A DNA stretch of 64,000 nt, from the NCBI RefSeq assembly GCF_018333235.1, contig NZ_BORP01000001.1, positions 186,001 through 250,000 of the forward strand, read 5' to 3'. The stretch is from Ornithinibacillus bavariensis (GTDB lineage Bacteria > Bacillota > Bacilli > Bacillales > Amphibacillaceae). The notes below the pieces were generated by a model. It was given only the letters and a program-made list of their open reading frames with translations, did not search any database and was not told where the DNA came from. Shown here piece after piece: positions 52,730 through 61,077 of this stretch. The translations under genes were made by a program, and so were the position numbers. The stretch's first letter is position 1, and each line of letters opens with the position of its first letter.

Positions 52730-53842
52730 ATGTATCAGTTTTGGTTGCGTTTTTTTATATTTCTTTTACTTTGGGCTTATATGATTGTTGAATATAGTCT
52801 TAATAAAGGAATTAGCATGTTATTTTTAGCTGCTGCTGTGGGAGCCTTCTTTTTCCTATCTTTACAACGGGTATCTATCATTTTATATCTAGGCTTATCC
52901 GTCGTTATTGTGTTACATGGTATATTCTTTGTGGAAGGTAATCTGTTAACAATAATTCTATTACTATATGTGACTATGATCTCTTCCCAGCGCTTAAGTG
53001 AAAATAAACTTAGGTTCTACATCATATCAAATGTTTCGCTGTCATTGATTGTCAGTTTTGAACAGCAGCTACTGACTATAGAATTAACCATTATGGCAGT
53101 GCTTTTCTATTTTTTAATGATTATGACAAGTGTTTACCAGAACTATTTTAAAGAACAAAAAAATTTATATGAGAAATTACTTGGGGAATATAGGAAGCTG
53201 AAACGGTTAAATTTATCTGCAGAGCAAAATGCAAGAGCTGAGGAACGCAATCGAATTGCTCGTGATATACATGATTCTGTAGGGCATCGTTTAACTGCAT
53301 TAATTATGCAGTTAGAAGTGTTGGCCATCCAATCAAAGAATGAAGGATATCGTGAATTGAAGAAAATGGCAGAGGAAAGTTTAGAAGAAACAAGGCATGC
53401 AGTAAAAGCGCTTCAAAATGAAGAAAATGAAGGCATAGCAACAGTTGTACATCTTATCCGAAAACTTGAAGCAGAGAGTCATCTTTTCGTGCAGTTTACG
53501 ATAAAGCAAGGTGTCTTATCGATTCCCCTGTCAAATGAGAAAAGTGTTGTATTATTTCGAGTGATTCAGGAGGCATTGACAAATGCCATGCGGCACGGAC
53601 ATTCTAAAGAGGTGCAAGTAATTATCGGTAAGTCAGCAATAGGAGATGTCACATTTGAAGTTTCGAATATGGTTCATAAAGCTAAATCTTTTGAATATGG
53701 CTTTGGATTAACGAATATGAAAAGTAGACTAGAAGAGATTAATGGTCGTTTAGAAGTATACCAAACTAATAACCAGTTTTTTGTGACGGGTACCATTCCT
53801 GCATTGGAGGTGAATAATGATGTGGCGAGTGTTATTGGTTGA
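52730..53842 (+). CDS. NarL-type sensor histidine kinase (LnrJ-like)
   Basis: The start at 52730 follows AAAGAGG; the ATG at 52715 lacks a ribosome site. The product is about 370 residues. Five to six N-terminal helices (residues 3-135) form an intramembrane sensor with almost no extracellular loop. A HisKA_3 domain follows, with the phospho-acceptor His in RNRIARDIHDSVGHRLTAL, then an ATPase domain (VIQEALTNAMRHGHSKEV, FGLTNMKSRLEEI). It overlaps the response-regulator gene. With the downstream ABC exporter it resembles LnrJ (YfiJ) of the B. subtilis linearmycin-resistance system. Confidence 0.88.
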   Translation: MYQFWLRFFIFLLLWAYMIVEYSLNKGISMLFLAAAVGAFFFLSLQRVSIILYLGLSVVIVLHGIFFVEGNLLTIILLLYVTMISSQRLSENKLRFYIISNVSLSLIVSFEQQLLTIELTIMAVLFYFLMIMTSVYQNYFKEQKNLYEKLLGEYRKLKRLNLSAEQNARAEERNRIARDIHDSVGHRLTALIMQLEVLAIQSKNEGYRELKKMAEESLEETRHAVKALQNEENEGIATVVHLIRKLEAESHLFVQFTIKQGVLSIPLSNEKSVVLFRVIQEALTNAMRHGHSKEVQVIIGKSAIGDVTFEVSNMVHKAKSFEYGFGLTNMKSRLEEINGRLEVYQTNNQFFVTGTIPALEVNNDVASVIG

Positions 53843-54449
53843 AGACCAAGCCATTGTTAGACAAGGGTTAAAGGTGATTTTGGAGCAGGATAAAAATATA
53901 GAAGTCACGCATGAAGCGGAAAATGGCTTACAGGCCATAGAGATTTTAGAAAAGTACACCATCGATTTTATTATGATGGATGTTCGGATGCCAGTTATGA
54001 ACGGTATTGAAGCTACTAGGATGATTAAGAAGCGGTGGCCAGAGGTTAAAATACTGATACTCACAACGTTTAATGATGACGATTATGCGATGACCGCTTT
54101 AAAGGAAGGGGCAAATGGTTTCTTACTAAAGACATCTGATTCTACTAAACTAATAGAAGCGGTACATAGCTGTATGCATGGTGGATTAACTATCCATGAT
54201 GAAGTAGCTGCAAAGGTAATGCCAAAATTACTTCAGAGTGCAAGGAGAGAGGCTGTGACTATTGATTTATCTCCTCGCGAACTTTCAATAACCAAGCTTG
54301 TAGGAGAGGGTAAAACCAACAAAGAAATATCAGAAGAGTTGTTTCTTTCCATTGGAACGGTCAAAAATCATATTACACAAATCCTTCAAAAAACAGGACT
54401 AAGAGATCGAACACAGCTTGCAATTTTTGCTATAAAGCATGAACTTTAG
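53817..54449 (+). CDS. NarL/FixJ-type response regulator (LnrK-like)
   Basis: The 210-residue protein has a receiver (VEDQ, phospho-acceptor Asp in FIMMDVRMPVMNG, Thr in LTTFND, Lys in FLLKTSD) and a LuxR-type helix-turn-helix (LSPRELSITKLVGEGKTNKE, VKNHITQILQKTGL). It begins inside the kinase gene, at one of two adjacent ATGs after GGAGG, so the pair is translationally coupled. It probably activates the ABC exporter operon downstream. Confidence 0.93.
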   Translation: MMWRVLLVEDQAIVRQGLKVILEQDKNIEVTHEAENGLQAIEILEKYTIDFIMMDVRMPVMNGIEATRMIKKRWPEVKILILTTFNDDDYAMTALKEGANGFLLKTSDSTKLIEAVHSCMHGGLTIHDEVAAKVMPKLLQSARREAVTIDLSPRELSITKLVGEGKTNKEISEELFLSIGTVKNHITQILQKTGLRDRTQLAIFAIKHEL

Positions 54450-54576
54450 ACTAGATCTCTACCACTTAGGGATGTTCAGTATTCATGAATTTGTAAAAAC
54501 TAGGAATAACCTAACAGGAAGCTTTCTATTATAATGAGGGTAATTAGACAGCAATCCTGGCTAGGTGGTGTATGAA

Positions 54577-55392
54577 ATGCTTGATGTTATTCTAGAAGAA
54601 TTTCAATTTTCTTCGCTTTGGAATGCAGGGATATTTCTCTTTTTAGGGTTTACTGCAATTATTTATTTGTTTTTGCTCCCACAGGAAAAAAAGCATTCTA
54701 TTTGGAAAACAGTTATTTTTTTAGTTGGACTAATTATTATTTTTATTGCAGCTGGAAGTCCATTAAATATTATTGGTAGAATTCAGTTTAGCTCACATAT
54801 TATTCAGATTATATTACTATGTTTCGTGGCTCCGCCTATGCTTTTAATTGGGATGAAGCGCAAACTAGTTTATCGTTTACTGAATATAAGCATCATTAAA
54901 AGTAGTGTTCATTTTTTAACTAAGCCATACTTTACTATTGGAGCATTCTTTTTGTTTTTATACGCTTATCATCATCCACCAATTTTTGATCAAGCAAGAA
55001 TTGATTTATATTTGAACTATTTTTATTTGCTGGGTTTATTGCTTACAGCCACGTTATTATGGACGCCAATCATCTATCGTCTTGCTCATCGTATGAAGTA
55101 TATTGTTCTTTACCATCTTTTGTGCATTCTGTTGCTTATTCCACTTTCTATTGTTCTAATGGTATCAAATGGGGTCTTATATGAGGCATATACAGATTTG
55201 ACAACTTTTACACAAGCCCTAGAGGTATGTTTACCAGCAGGATATAAGCTATCTTCGGAGGATGTACTACTATTACTACCATTTGAACCAGTTAGAGAGC
55301 AGCATATTGGTGGAGTCATATGGCTAGTGGTTGGTCTGGTAATTTTTTCGATATCATTATTTTTGAAGAACATATCCATGAAAAATAAATAA
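54577..55392 (+). CDS. CtaG-like (caa3_CtaG) membrane protein
   Basis: The ATG at 54577 is eight bases after AGGTGG and is used over the GTG at 54565, giving about 271 residues. There are around seven helices. FSSHIIQIILLCFVAPPMLL, LYAYHHPPIFDQARID and HRMKYIVLYHLL match the caa3_CtaG family, which in B. subtilis helps assemble cytochrome caa3 oxidase, probably in copper handling (His and Met residues line the helices). No oxidase genes are nearby. It sits between the two-component genes and the ABC exporter and has its own terminator. Confidence 0.85.
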   Translation: MLDVILEEFQFSSLWNAGIFLFLGFTAIIYLFLLPQEKKHSIWKTVIFLVGLIIIFIAAGSPLNIIGRIQFSSHIIQIILLCFVAPPMLLIGMKRKLVYRLLNISIIKSSVHFLTKPYFTIGAFFLFLYAYHHPPIFDQARIDLYLNYFYLLGLLLTATLLWTPIIYRLAHRMKYIVLYHLLCILLLIPLSIVLMVSNGVLYEAYTDLTTFTQALEVCLPAGYKLSSEDVLLLLPFEPVREQHIGGVIWLVVGLVIFSISLFLKNISMKNK

Positions 55393-55404
55393 TAATAAGT
55401 CGAG

Positions 55405-55440
55405 GAGCAGTACTTACCATAAAAGTACTGTTCTTTTTTT
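55405..55440 (+). terminator. Terminator after the CtaG-like gene
   Basis: GAGCAGTACTT (55405-55415) pairs with AAGTACTGTTC (55423-55433) with one wobble, then seven T residues. Confidence 0.9.
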
Positions 55441-55448
55441 ATAATAAA

Positions 55449-55462
55449 ATGACTTTAGTCAT
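55449..55462 (+). promoter_or_regulatory. Inverted repeat upstream of the ABC exporter operon
   Basis: ATGACT-TT-AGTCAT is a perfect inverted repeat about 80 bases before the ATPase start codon. A similar half-site, ATGACT, recurs at about 55482. Such repeats are typical binding sites of NarL-type regulators, so it may be the target of the nearby response regulator. This is inference. Confidence 0.4.
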
Positions 55463-55544
55463 GTTCGAAGTGACCAATCTAATGACTTACGGTAGTATTC
55501 TTTCGGTTATTATAAACGTATTCTTTGATTAGGAGGGGATTCAA

Positions 55545-56477
55545 GTGATTGAATTAGTAGATCTAACGAAGAAATTTAAAGATGCCTATGCGGTTAAGAA
55601 TTTAAATATGTTCATTGAAAAGGGAGAAATTGTTGGGTTATTAGGACCTAACGGTGCTGGAAAATCAACAGCTATTTCTATGCTATCTTCCTTATTGGAT
55701 CCAACAGGTGGAGATGTTCGTTATGACAATAAAAGCATTATCAAAAGTCCGTCAGCATTTCGGAAGGTGGTAGGAATGGTACCACAAGAGATTGCATTAT
55801 ATGAGGATCTTACAGCAGAAGAAAATCTGCGCTTTTTCGGTAGGATATACCAGCTGAGAGGGAAGGAGTTAAATAGAAAAATAGACGAAGTATTAGAACA
55901 AATAGGACTGACAGATCGAAGGAAAGAGGTAGTAAAAAAGTATTCAGGAGGTATGAAACGAAGGTTAAATATTGGGGTTGCATTATTGCATGATCCGGAA
56001 GTTATCATCATGGATGAACCGACAGTGGGGATAGATCCACAATCTCGAAACTATATTTTAGAAACCGTAAAACGATTTAATGAAGAAAGGAAAATGACTG
56101 TTCTTTACACTAGTCATTACATGGAGGAGGTAGAGTTCTTATGTGACCGAATCTATATCATGGATAAGGGAAATTTGATTGCTTCAGGTACTAAGGAGGA
56201 AATTAAACGAATATTATCCTCTGAAAATACTATTTCGATCAAAGCCGAGCGGTTTAGTACAGATTTTATTGAGTCCATAAAGAATCATCCTTCTGTAAAC
56301 AGAATAACTGTAGGGGAAAAAGAGATTCTAATTATCGTTCCAAGAGCTGTCAATATGTTTTCAGAGGTAATAAGAATTGCAGAGCAATTCCATATTGAAT
56401 TGAGTTCAGTGGATAATAAGGCCCCTACTCTGGAAGATGTCTTTTTACATCTTACTGGCCGAGCTTTAAGGGATTAG
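55545..56477 (+). CDS. ABC exporter ATP-binding subunit (LnrL-like)
   Basis: The 310-residue protein has all ABC motifs: Walker A GPNGAGKST, Q-loop GMVPQE, signature YSGGMKRRLNIGVALL, Walker B VIIMDEPTVGID and His in YTSHYMEEV. A C-terminal extension of about 80 residues follows, as in the DRA/CcmA-type drug-export ATPases. The start is a GTG after AGGAGGGG. It is the first gene of a three-gene operon with two ABC-2 permeases, and length and order match B. subtilis LnrL (YfiL). Confidence 0.94.
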   Translation: MIELVDLTKKFKDAYAVKNLNMFIEKGEIVGLLGPNGAGKSTAISMLSSLLDPTGGDVRYDNKSIIKSPSAFRKVVGMVPQEIALYEDLTAEENLRFFGRIYQLRGKELNRKIDEVLEQIGLTDRRKEVVKKYSGGMKRRLNIGVALLHDPEVIIMDEPTVGIDPQSRNYILETVKRFNEERKMTVLYTSHYMEEVEFLCDRIYIMDKGNLIASGTKEEIKRILSSENTISIKAERFSTDFIESIKNHPSVNRITVGEKEILIIVPRAVNMFSEVIRIAEQFHIELSSVDNKAPTLEDVFLHLTGRALRD

Positions 56478-56488
56478 AGGTGGATATG

Positions 56489-57751
56489 ATGCTATGGAAC
56501 ATCATCAAAAAACAAGGTTTAATTTTTTTCCGGAATCCACAGGAATTATTATTACTTATTGCTTTACCAATGGTTTTAATAACCATACTAGGAACAGCAT
56601 TAAGTGGTTTTATGGAAGCAGGAAGTAGTCCAATTACAGTAAAAATTGCCTTAATCGAAAATGAATCAGAACCGGAACAAGTAGACCGATTTCTTCATGA
56701 AATAGAGAAGGAACTTCCACCAAATGTACTAGTTGGAATAGAAGAGAACATTAATCAGTCAATGCCAATTACTGCATTAAAGGAAGTTTTTACAGATGAA
56801 AGCATGAAGGATTTTGTTGAGCTTGATTATGTGAATCCTTCAGATAGAGATAAAGTTTTAAAGGATAACACATATACCTCCATTATTGAAGTTCCGAAAA
56901 ATTTTACCTACGAGCTATTGAAGTATATAGTTCTCGGAGAATCTGAACAGCCTAGCCTAAAGATAAACTTAAATGAAGGAAGTCATGTAGGGGCAGGTAT
57001 TGTGAACAATATTCTAACCCAGTTTCAGGATCAGTTATCACTTGGTGTATTCCTGGATAAAAATGGAATCGACCCGTCGGTCATAGCTGTAAGTAATGAG
57101 ACAGTGGTAGGAAAAATGACTACCATTGATGAGAAAGGTTCTATATCCTCCCAAGCATATTATTCAATTGGGATGGTAGTGATGAATGTTCTTTATATCG
57201 CTGGTTCCATAGGTAGCCATGCATTTCGAGAAAAAAGATCAAATGTATTTGATCGAATCATCATTTCCGATGTCTCAGGTTGGGTTTATTTTATCGGCGT
57301 ATTACTGTCTGGTACTATTTTTGCATTTATGCAAACAATTATTGTATTCACCTTTTCGTGGCTTGTATTTGGCATTGTTTGGCCAGATTTAATTGCATTC
57401 TTCGCTACTACACTAGCATTTTCTTTTTCTGTAGGAGGGTTAGCCGTACTATTATCTGCAATTAGCTATCGAATTAACTCTGTATCTATTACTAGTTTTT
57501 TTAGCAGTGTCGTAGTTACCTTATTATCGGTATTAGGTGGTAGCTTTTTTCCTATTGGCGACTTCTTACCATTTTTTCAAGCAATAGGAAACATAACACC
57601 AAACGGTGCTAGTATGTCTGCATATATAAGTATCTTAAGAGGGGATAGCCTATTAGATATTGGTGATCATTTAATCTTCTTACTATTATTTGCTTTTAGT
57701 CTGGTTATTGTTGCAGCGCTATGCTTTCCGAAAAGGAGGATATCAAAGTGA
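56489..57751 (+). CDS. ABC-2 type permease (LnrM-like)
   Basis: The product is about 420 residues. One helix near the start (FFRNPQELLLLIALPMVLITILG) is followed by a large extracellular domain (about 45-220) and five C-terminal helices, the ABC-2 membrane layout. AGAGGTGG is best spaced for the ATG at 56489; a GTG at 56480 overlaps that site. It pairs with the next permease to form a heterodimer driven by the LnrL-like ATPase. The last bases overlap the next gene's start. Confidence 0.9.
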   Translation: MLWNIIKKQGLIFFRNPQELLLLIALPMVLITILGTALSGFMEAGSSPITVKIALIENESEPEQVDRFLHEIEKELPPNVLVGIEENINQSMPITALKEVFTDESMKDFVELDYVNPSDRDKVLKDNTYTSIIEVPKNFTYELLKYIVLGESEQPSLKINLNEGSHVGAGIVNNILTQFQDQLSLGVFLDKNGIDPSVIAVSNETVVGKMTTIDEKGSISSQAYYSIGMVVMNVLYIAGSIGSHAFREKRSNVFDRIIISDVSGWVYFIGVLLSGTIFAFMQTIIVFTFSWLVFGIVWPDLIAFFATTLAFSFSVGGLAVLLSAISYRINSVSITSFFSSVVVTLLSVLGGSFFPIGDFLPFFQAIGNITPNGASMSAYISILRGDSLLDIGDHLIFLLLFAFSLVIVAALCFPKRRISK

Positions 57752-58860
57752 TAGGAATACTATTAGCAAGACTGAAATTGTTTGTTCGGAATCCATGGAC
57801 GTTCCTAATTTTTACCGGTATGTCTATTTTCTTTGCATTTATTATTGGTAGCTCTGAAATGGGAGGGTCGTCAATCTACGTTCCGATTCACAGTGAAAAT
57901 GAGACTATTCGTGATTCTATAATTGGAAAAGAGTTGGCAAAGGAAGAGGCATATTCTTTTAGTTGGATGAGCGAGAAAGCATTAAAAGATAAAATAGAAT
58001 CTGGAAAAGCAGAATTGGGTATTATTCTACATGAAAATACCTTTGAAGTTTTAGTCGGTGTGGATTCACCTAACAAAGGACTAGTCCAACAGACCGTCCA
58101 AGCTGCTTATACCAAGAAACTCCAACAAGAACAATTAATTGATAATATATCTACAAGAAGTGATAAAGATAAGATAGTAGAAGAATTTACAAATCTGAGG
58201 CATTCACCAGTATTTAAAATGAAAACCTCCAGTTTTCAAAATGAAGATTCATTTGTTTATGATAACTCATTGCATAGTTTATTTGGCTTTACATTATTTT
58301 TTGTTATTTACACCATCGCCTATAATGTACTTCCAATATTAACGGAGAAACAAGATGGTGTATGGGATCGGATTATCTTATCACCAGTAAAAAAATGGGA
58401 GATGTATGTAGCAAACTTGATTTATAGCTTTTTAACAGGTTATTTACAGGTGGTTGTTATCTTCTTAACTTTTCGTTTTCTGATGGGAGTAAATTTTTAT
58501 GGGAGATTCATAGAGAGTTTATTATTATTAATTCCATATGTCTTTTCCATTGTATCACTTAGCATTTTAATTACTGCAGTTGTAAAAAAAGCGCAACAAT
58601 TTAATGCAGTTCTTCCAATTGTATCGGTTAGTATGGCAATGATTGGAGGAGCATATTGGCCTCTAGAGATTGTATCCTCGAAGGTCTTACTAACCTTATC
58701 AAAAATTAATCCGATAAAATACGGAATGGAAATTTTAAATGGTGCAACTGTCTACGGTTATTCATTTCATGAGTTACTCTTCCCAATTAGTGTACTAGTC
58801 CTAATGGGTGTTATCATGATGGGGATTGGCATTCATTTAATGGAAAGTAGGCATGTTTAA
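57748..58860 (+). CDS. ABC-2 type permease (LnrN-like)
   Basis: The GTG at 57748 lies eight bases after AAAGGAGG and overlaps the stop codon of the previous gene (GTGA), so it is used in place of the ATG at 57721. The product is about 370 residues with the same layout as its partner: one helix (NPWTFLIFTGMSIFFAFIIG), an extracellular domain, and five helices with WDRIILSPVKKWEMYVANL before them. A terminator follows. The set probably exports or expels membrane-active compounds, as LnrLMN does with linearmycins. Confidence 0.9.
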   Translation: MIGILLARLKLFVRNPWTFLIFTGMSIFFAFIIGSSEMGGSSIYVPIHSENETIRDSIIGKELAKEEAYSFSWMSEKALKDKIESGKAELGIILHENTFEVLVGVDSPNKGLVQQTVQAAYTKKLQQEQLIDNISTRSDKDKIVEEFTNLRHSPVFKMKTSSFQNEDSFVYDNSLHSLFGFTLFFVIYTIAYNVLPILTEKQDGVWDRIILSPVKKWEMYVANLIYSFLTGYLQVVVIFLTFRFLMGVNFYGRFIESLLLLIPYVFSIVSLSILITAVVKKAQQFNAVLPIVSVSMAMIGGAYWPLEIVSSKVLLTLSKINPIKYGMEILNGATVYGYSFHELLFPISVLVLMGVIMMGIGIHLMESRHV

Positions 58861-58869
58861 AATTCAAAT

Positions 58870-58900
58870 GGGTTGACTGTAATTCAGTCAATCCATTTTT
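58870..58900 (+). terminator. Terminator of the ABC exporter operon
   Basis: GGGTTGACTG (58870-58879) pairs with CAGTCAATCC (58885-58894) with one wobble, then ATTTTT. Confidence 0.88.
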
Positions 58901-59001
58901 AGTTGGGGAGTTTACAAATATCTACCAAAGGAATGTAATGGAAATCTCTAGTATAATAGTATTATAGAAATTAACTGGCATTTCCGGTAGGGGGTAGTTA
59001 A

Positions 59002-59955
59002 GTGAAGAAAAGAATCATTAAGATTATAACAGGACTTGTTGTCGTTTTGATTATTATAGATATTGTAGCTAGTTTCTATTTTTATGATTTAGCAATAAAC
59101 CGTGGGCCAAAGGATTTTTTACAAGGAAATAAAGACCTCGAGGTATCAGCCGAAACCATGAATGTATTACTAGAGGGTGGATGGAGAGAATGGGTAGAAA
59201 ACCAGGAATTTGAGCATTTGGAAATGACTTCAAGAGATGGATTAACCTTACAGGGTTACTTTCTCAAGGCAAAGAAACCATCCAATGTAGTTGTGGTTGC
59301 AGCACATGGGTATTTAGGTCGTGGAAGTGATATGGGGCTATTTGGTCAATATTATTATGAAGCATTAGGCTATAACTTCTTTACAGCTGATGCACGTGGA
59401 CACGGTAGAAGTGAAGGAGATTATATCGGATTTGGTTGGCAAGATCGTTTAGATTATCTCGACTGGATTAATTTATTAGTCGATAAGCTTGGACCAGATA
59501 CCGAGATTATATTACATGGTTTATCCATGGGTGCTGCTACTGTATTAATGACTAGTGGAGAAGAGTTACCACCAAATGTAAAAGTGATCATCGCAGATAG
59601 TCCATATACGAGTGTACAGGATTTATTCTCCTACCAGATAAAGAGGATGTTTCATCTTCCACCATTTCCATTTATTCACACGACTAGTCTGGTAACAAAA
59701 GCAAAGGCGGGCTATTCTTTCACAGAAGCTTCTGCTCTAAAACAAGTAAAAAAAACCACTATCCCGATATTATATATAACTGGTGATGCAGATACATTTG
59801 TACCGACAGAAATGGCTCACAAACTCTATGAAAATACAAACAGTAAAGCTAAAATAGTCACGTTTCATGGCGCAAACCATGGTGAATCATTTGTGATGGA
59901 TAAGGAAAAATATATAAAAGTATTAAATGATTTTTTACAAGAAAATATGAATTAA
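59002..59955 (+). CDS. Membrane-anchored alpha/beta hydrolase (YqkD-like), paralogue 2
   Basis: The 317-residue protein starts at a GTG after AGGGGG. The anchor helix is IITGLVVVLIIIDIVASFYF. Motifs are AHGYLG, DARGHGRSEGDYIGFGWQDR, Ser in GLSMGAA, Asp in TGDADT and His in GANHGES. It aligns with the protein at 46483-47433 over its whole length without gaps of note, so the two are gene duplicates within 13 kb. It follows the ABC exporter terminator and is a separate unit. Confidence 0.9.
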   Translation: MKKRIIKIITGLVVVLIIIDIVASFYFYDLAINRGPKDFLQGNKDLEVSAETMNVLLEGGWREWVENQEFEHLEMTSRDGLTLQGYFLKAKKPSNVVVVAAHGYLGRGSDMGLFGQYYYEALGYNFFTADARGHGRSEGDYIGFGWQDRLDYLDWINLLVDKLGPDTEIILHGLSMGAATVLMTSGEELPPNVKVIIADSPYTSVQDLFSYQIKRMFHLPPFPFIHTTSLVTKAKAGYSFTEASALKQVKKTTIPILYITGDADTFVPTEMAHKLYENTNSKAKIVTFHGANHGESFVMDKEKYIKVLNDFLQENMN

Positions 59956-60088
59956 TATGTTGAGGTTGTATTGGGTACTAAGAGATAAATATTAGTACCC
60001 TTATTTTATATTTGCTTATTAGATTTCTAGACTTTACTATGAAAAAAGATATGCTACTAATCGGCTTTTAGGAGAGGGGGGAGAATGA

Positions 60089-60799
60089 TTGACTAAACCG
60101 TATGTTGCAAAATTATTAGTAGGAAAGGTAAAAAAGGTTGGAGATCCAGATGCCAAAGAACCAATGGATAAACAATGGGAGAGTGGCATGTTCAAGAAAA
60201 GTACGAATGAAAAAGTTTGGCTGGGCAAGACGGGGTTAGTTGGAGATGAAGTTGCTGACAAGAAGAATCATGGTGGTCCAGAAAAAGCTATATTTGCCTA
60301 TAATGTAGGACATTATGAATATTGGCAACAGGAACTGATAAATAAGGATATTGGAATAGGAGCTTTTGGTGAGAACCTCGCCCTACTATTCTTGGATGAA
60401 GATACTGTTTGTATCGGTGATACATATCAGCTTGGAACGGCGATTATCCAAGTTTCCCAACCGAGAAGACCATGCTGGAAGCCTGCCCGTCGGTTTCGGA
60501 CTATGGATTTTGCACTGCGAATCCAAGAATCGGGAAAGACTGGCTGGTATTTCAGAGTATTGAGGGAAGGAAGCGTTCAGGAAGGGATGGAATTAAACCT
60601 CATCGACCGACCATATCCGAATTGGACAATTACGGTTTGTAACCGAGTGATGTATGATAAAAAAGCTGAGCTGAAGCTAATAAAAGAATTAGCAAATTGT
60701 GAGTTACTTGCAGAAAGTTGGAAGAATACATTATCGAAACGCTTAGCAGGAAAAGGTTCATCAGGAGAAAATCGTGTGTTTGGACCAAATGTGGAATAG
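60089..60799 (+). CDS. MOSC-domain protein (YiiM-like)
   Basis: The 236-residue protein starts at a TTG after GGAGAGGGGGG. VGDEVADKKNHGGPEKAIFAY is the MOSC start, and VSQPRRPCWKPARRF holds the conserved Cys that binds the molybdenum cofactor or a sulfur. A 3-alpha C-terminal domain follows (YiiM type). E. coli YiiM reduces N-hydroxylated compounds such as 6-hydroxylaminopurine, and a detoxifying role is likely here. A palindromic element lies just after the stop. Confidence 0.9.
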   Translation: MTKPYVAKLLVGKVKKVGDPDAKEPMDKQWESGMFKKSTNEKVWLGKTGLVGDEVADKKNHGGPEKAIFAYNVGHYEYWQQELINKDIGIGAFGENLALLFLDEDTVCIGDTYQLGTAIIQVSQPRRPCWKPARRFRTMDFALRIQESGKTGWYFRVLREGSVQEGMELNLIDRPYPNWTITVCNRVMYDKKAELKLIKELANCELLAESWKNTLSKRLAGKGSSGENRVFGPNVE

Positions 60800-60801
60800 A
60801 A

Positions 60802-61061
60802 GAGGCTGGGACAAAAGAATTTATTTGAAAATAAAAATCGAACAATTCATATAGTTACAGCGTAAACCCGCTTCGGAAATATACTTCGCGTTCCGCGGGC
60901 GGCTGGTGAGCCTCTCCTCCCGCAGACAAGGAATGCTCCGGCAGCGATACATCGCACGCAGAAAAAGTGGTTCTCTTTTTCAAGGAGTCTACGTATATTT
61001 CCGAAGTTAATTTGGCCATTGTTCGTTTTTAGAATAAATCTCTTTGTTATGTCCCAGCCTC
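60802..61061. repeat. 260-bp palindromic intergenic element
   Basis: The ends are perfect inverted repeats, GAGGCTGGGACA (60802-60813) and TGTCCCAGCCTC (61050-61061), and similarity continues imperfectly for about 45 bases inward. A second inner pair, CTTCGGAAATATAC with GTATATTTCCGAAG, flanks a GC-rich centre (CCGCGGGCGGCTGGTGAGCC). Almost the whole element can fold on itself. There is no coding frame. It lies between convergent genes and can terminate both. I believe such GGCTGGGACA-bounded elements occur widely between genes in Bacillaceae, so it is probably a dispersed repeat of MITE or large-hairpin type. Confidence 0.85.
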
Positions 61062-61077
61062 GTTTTCTTATATGTTC

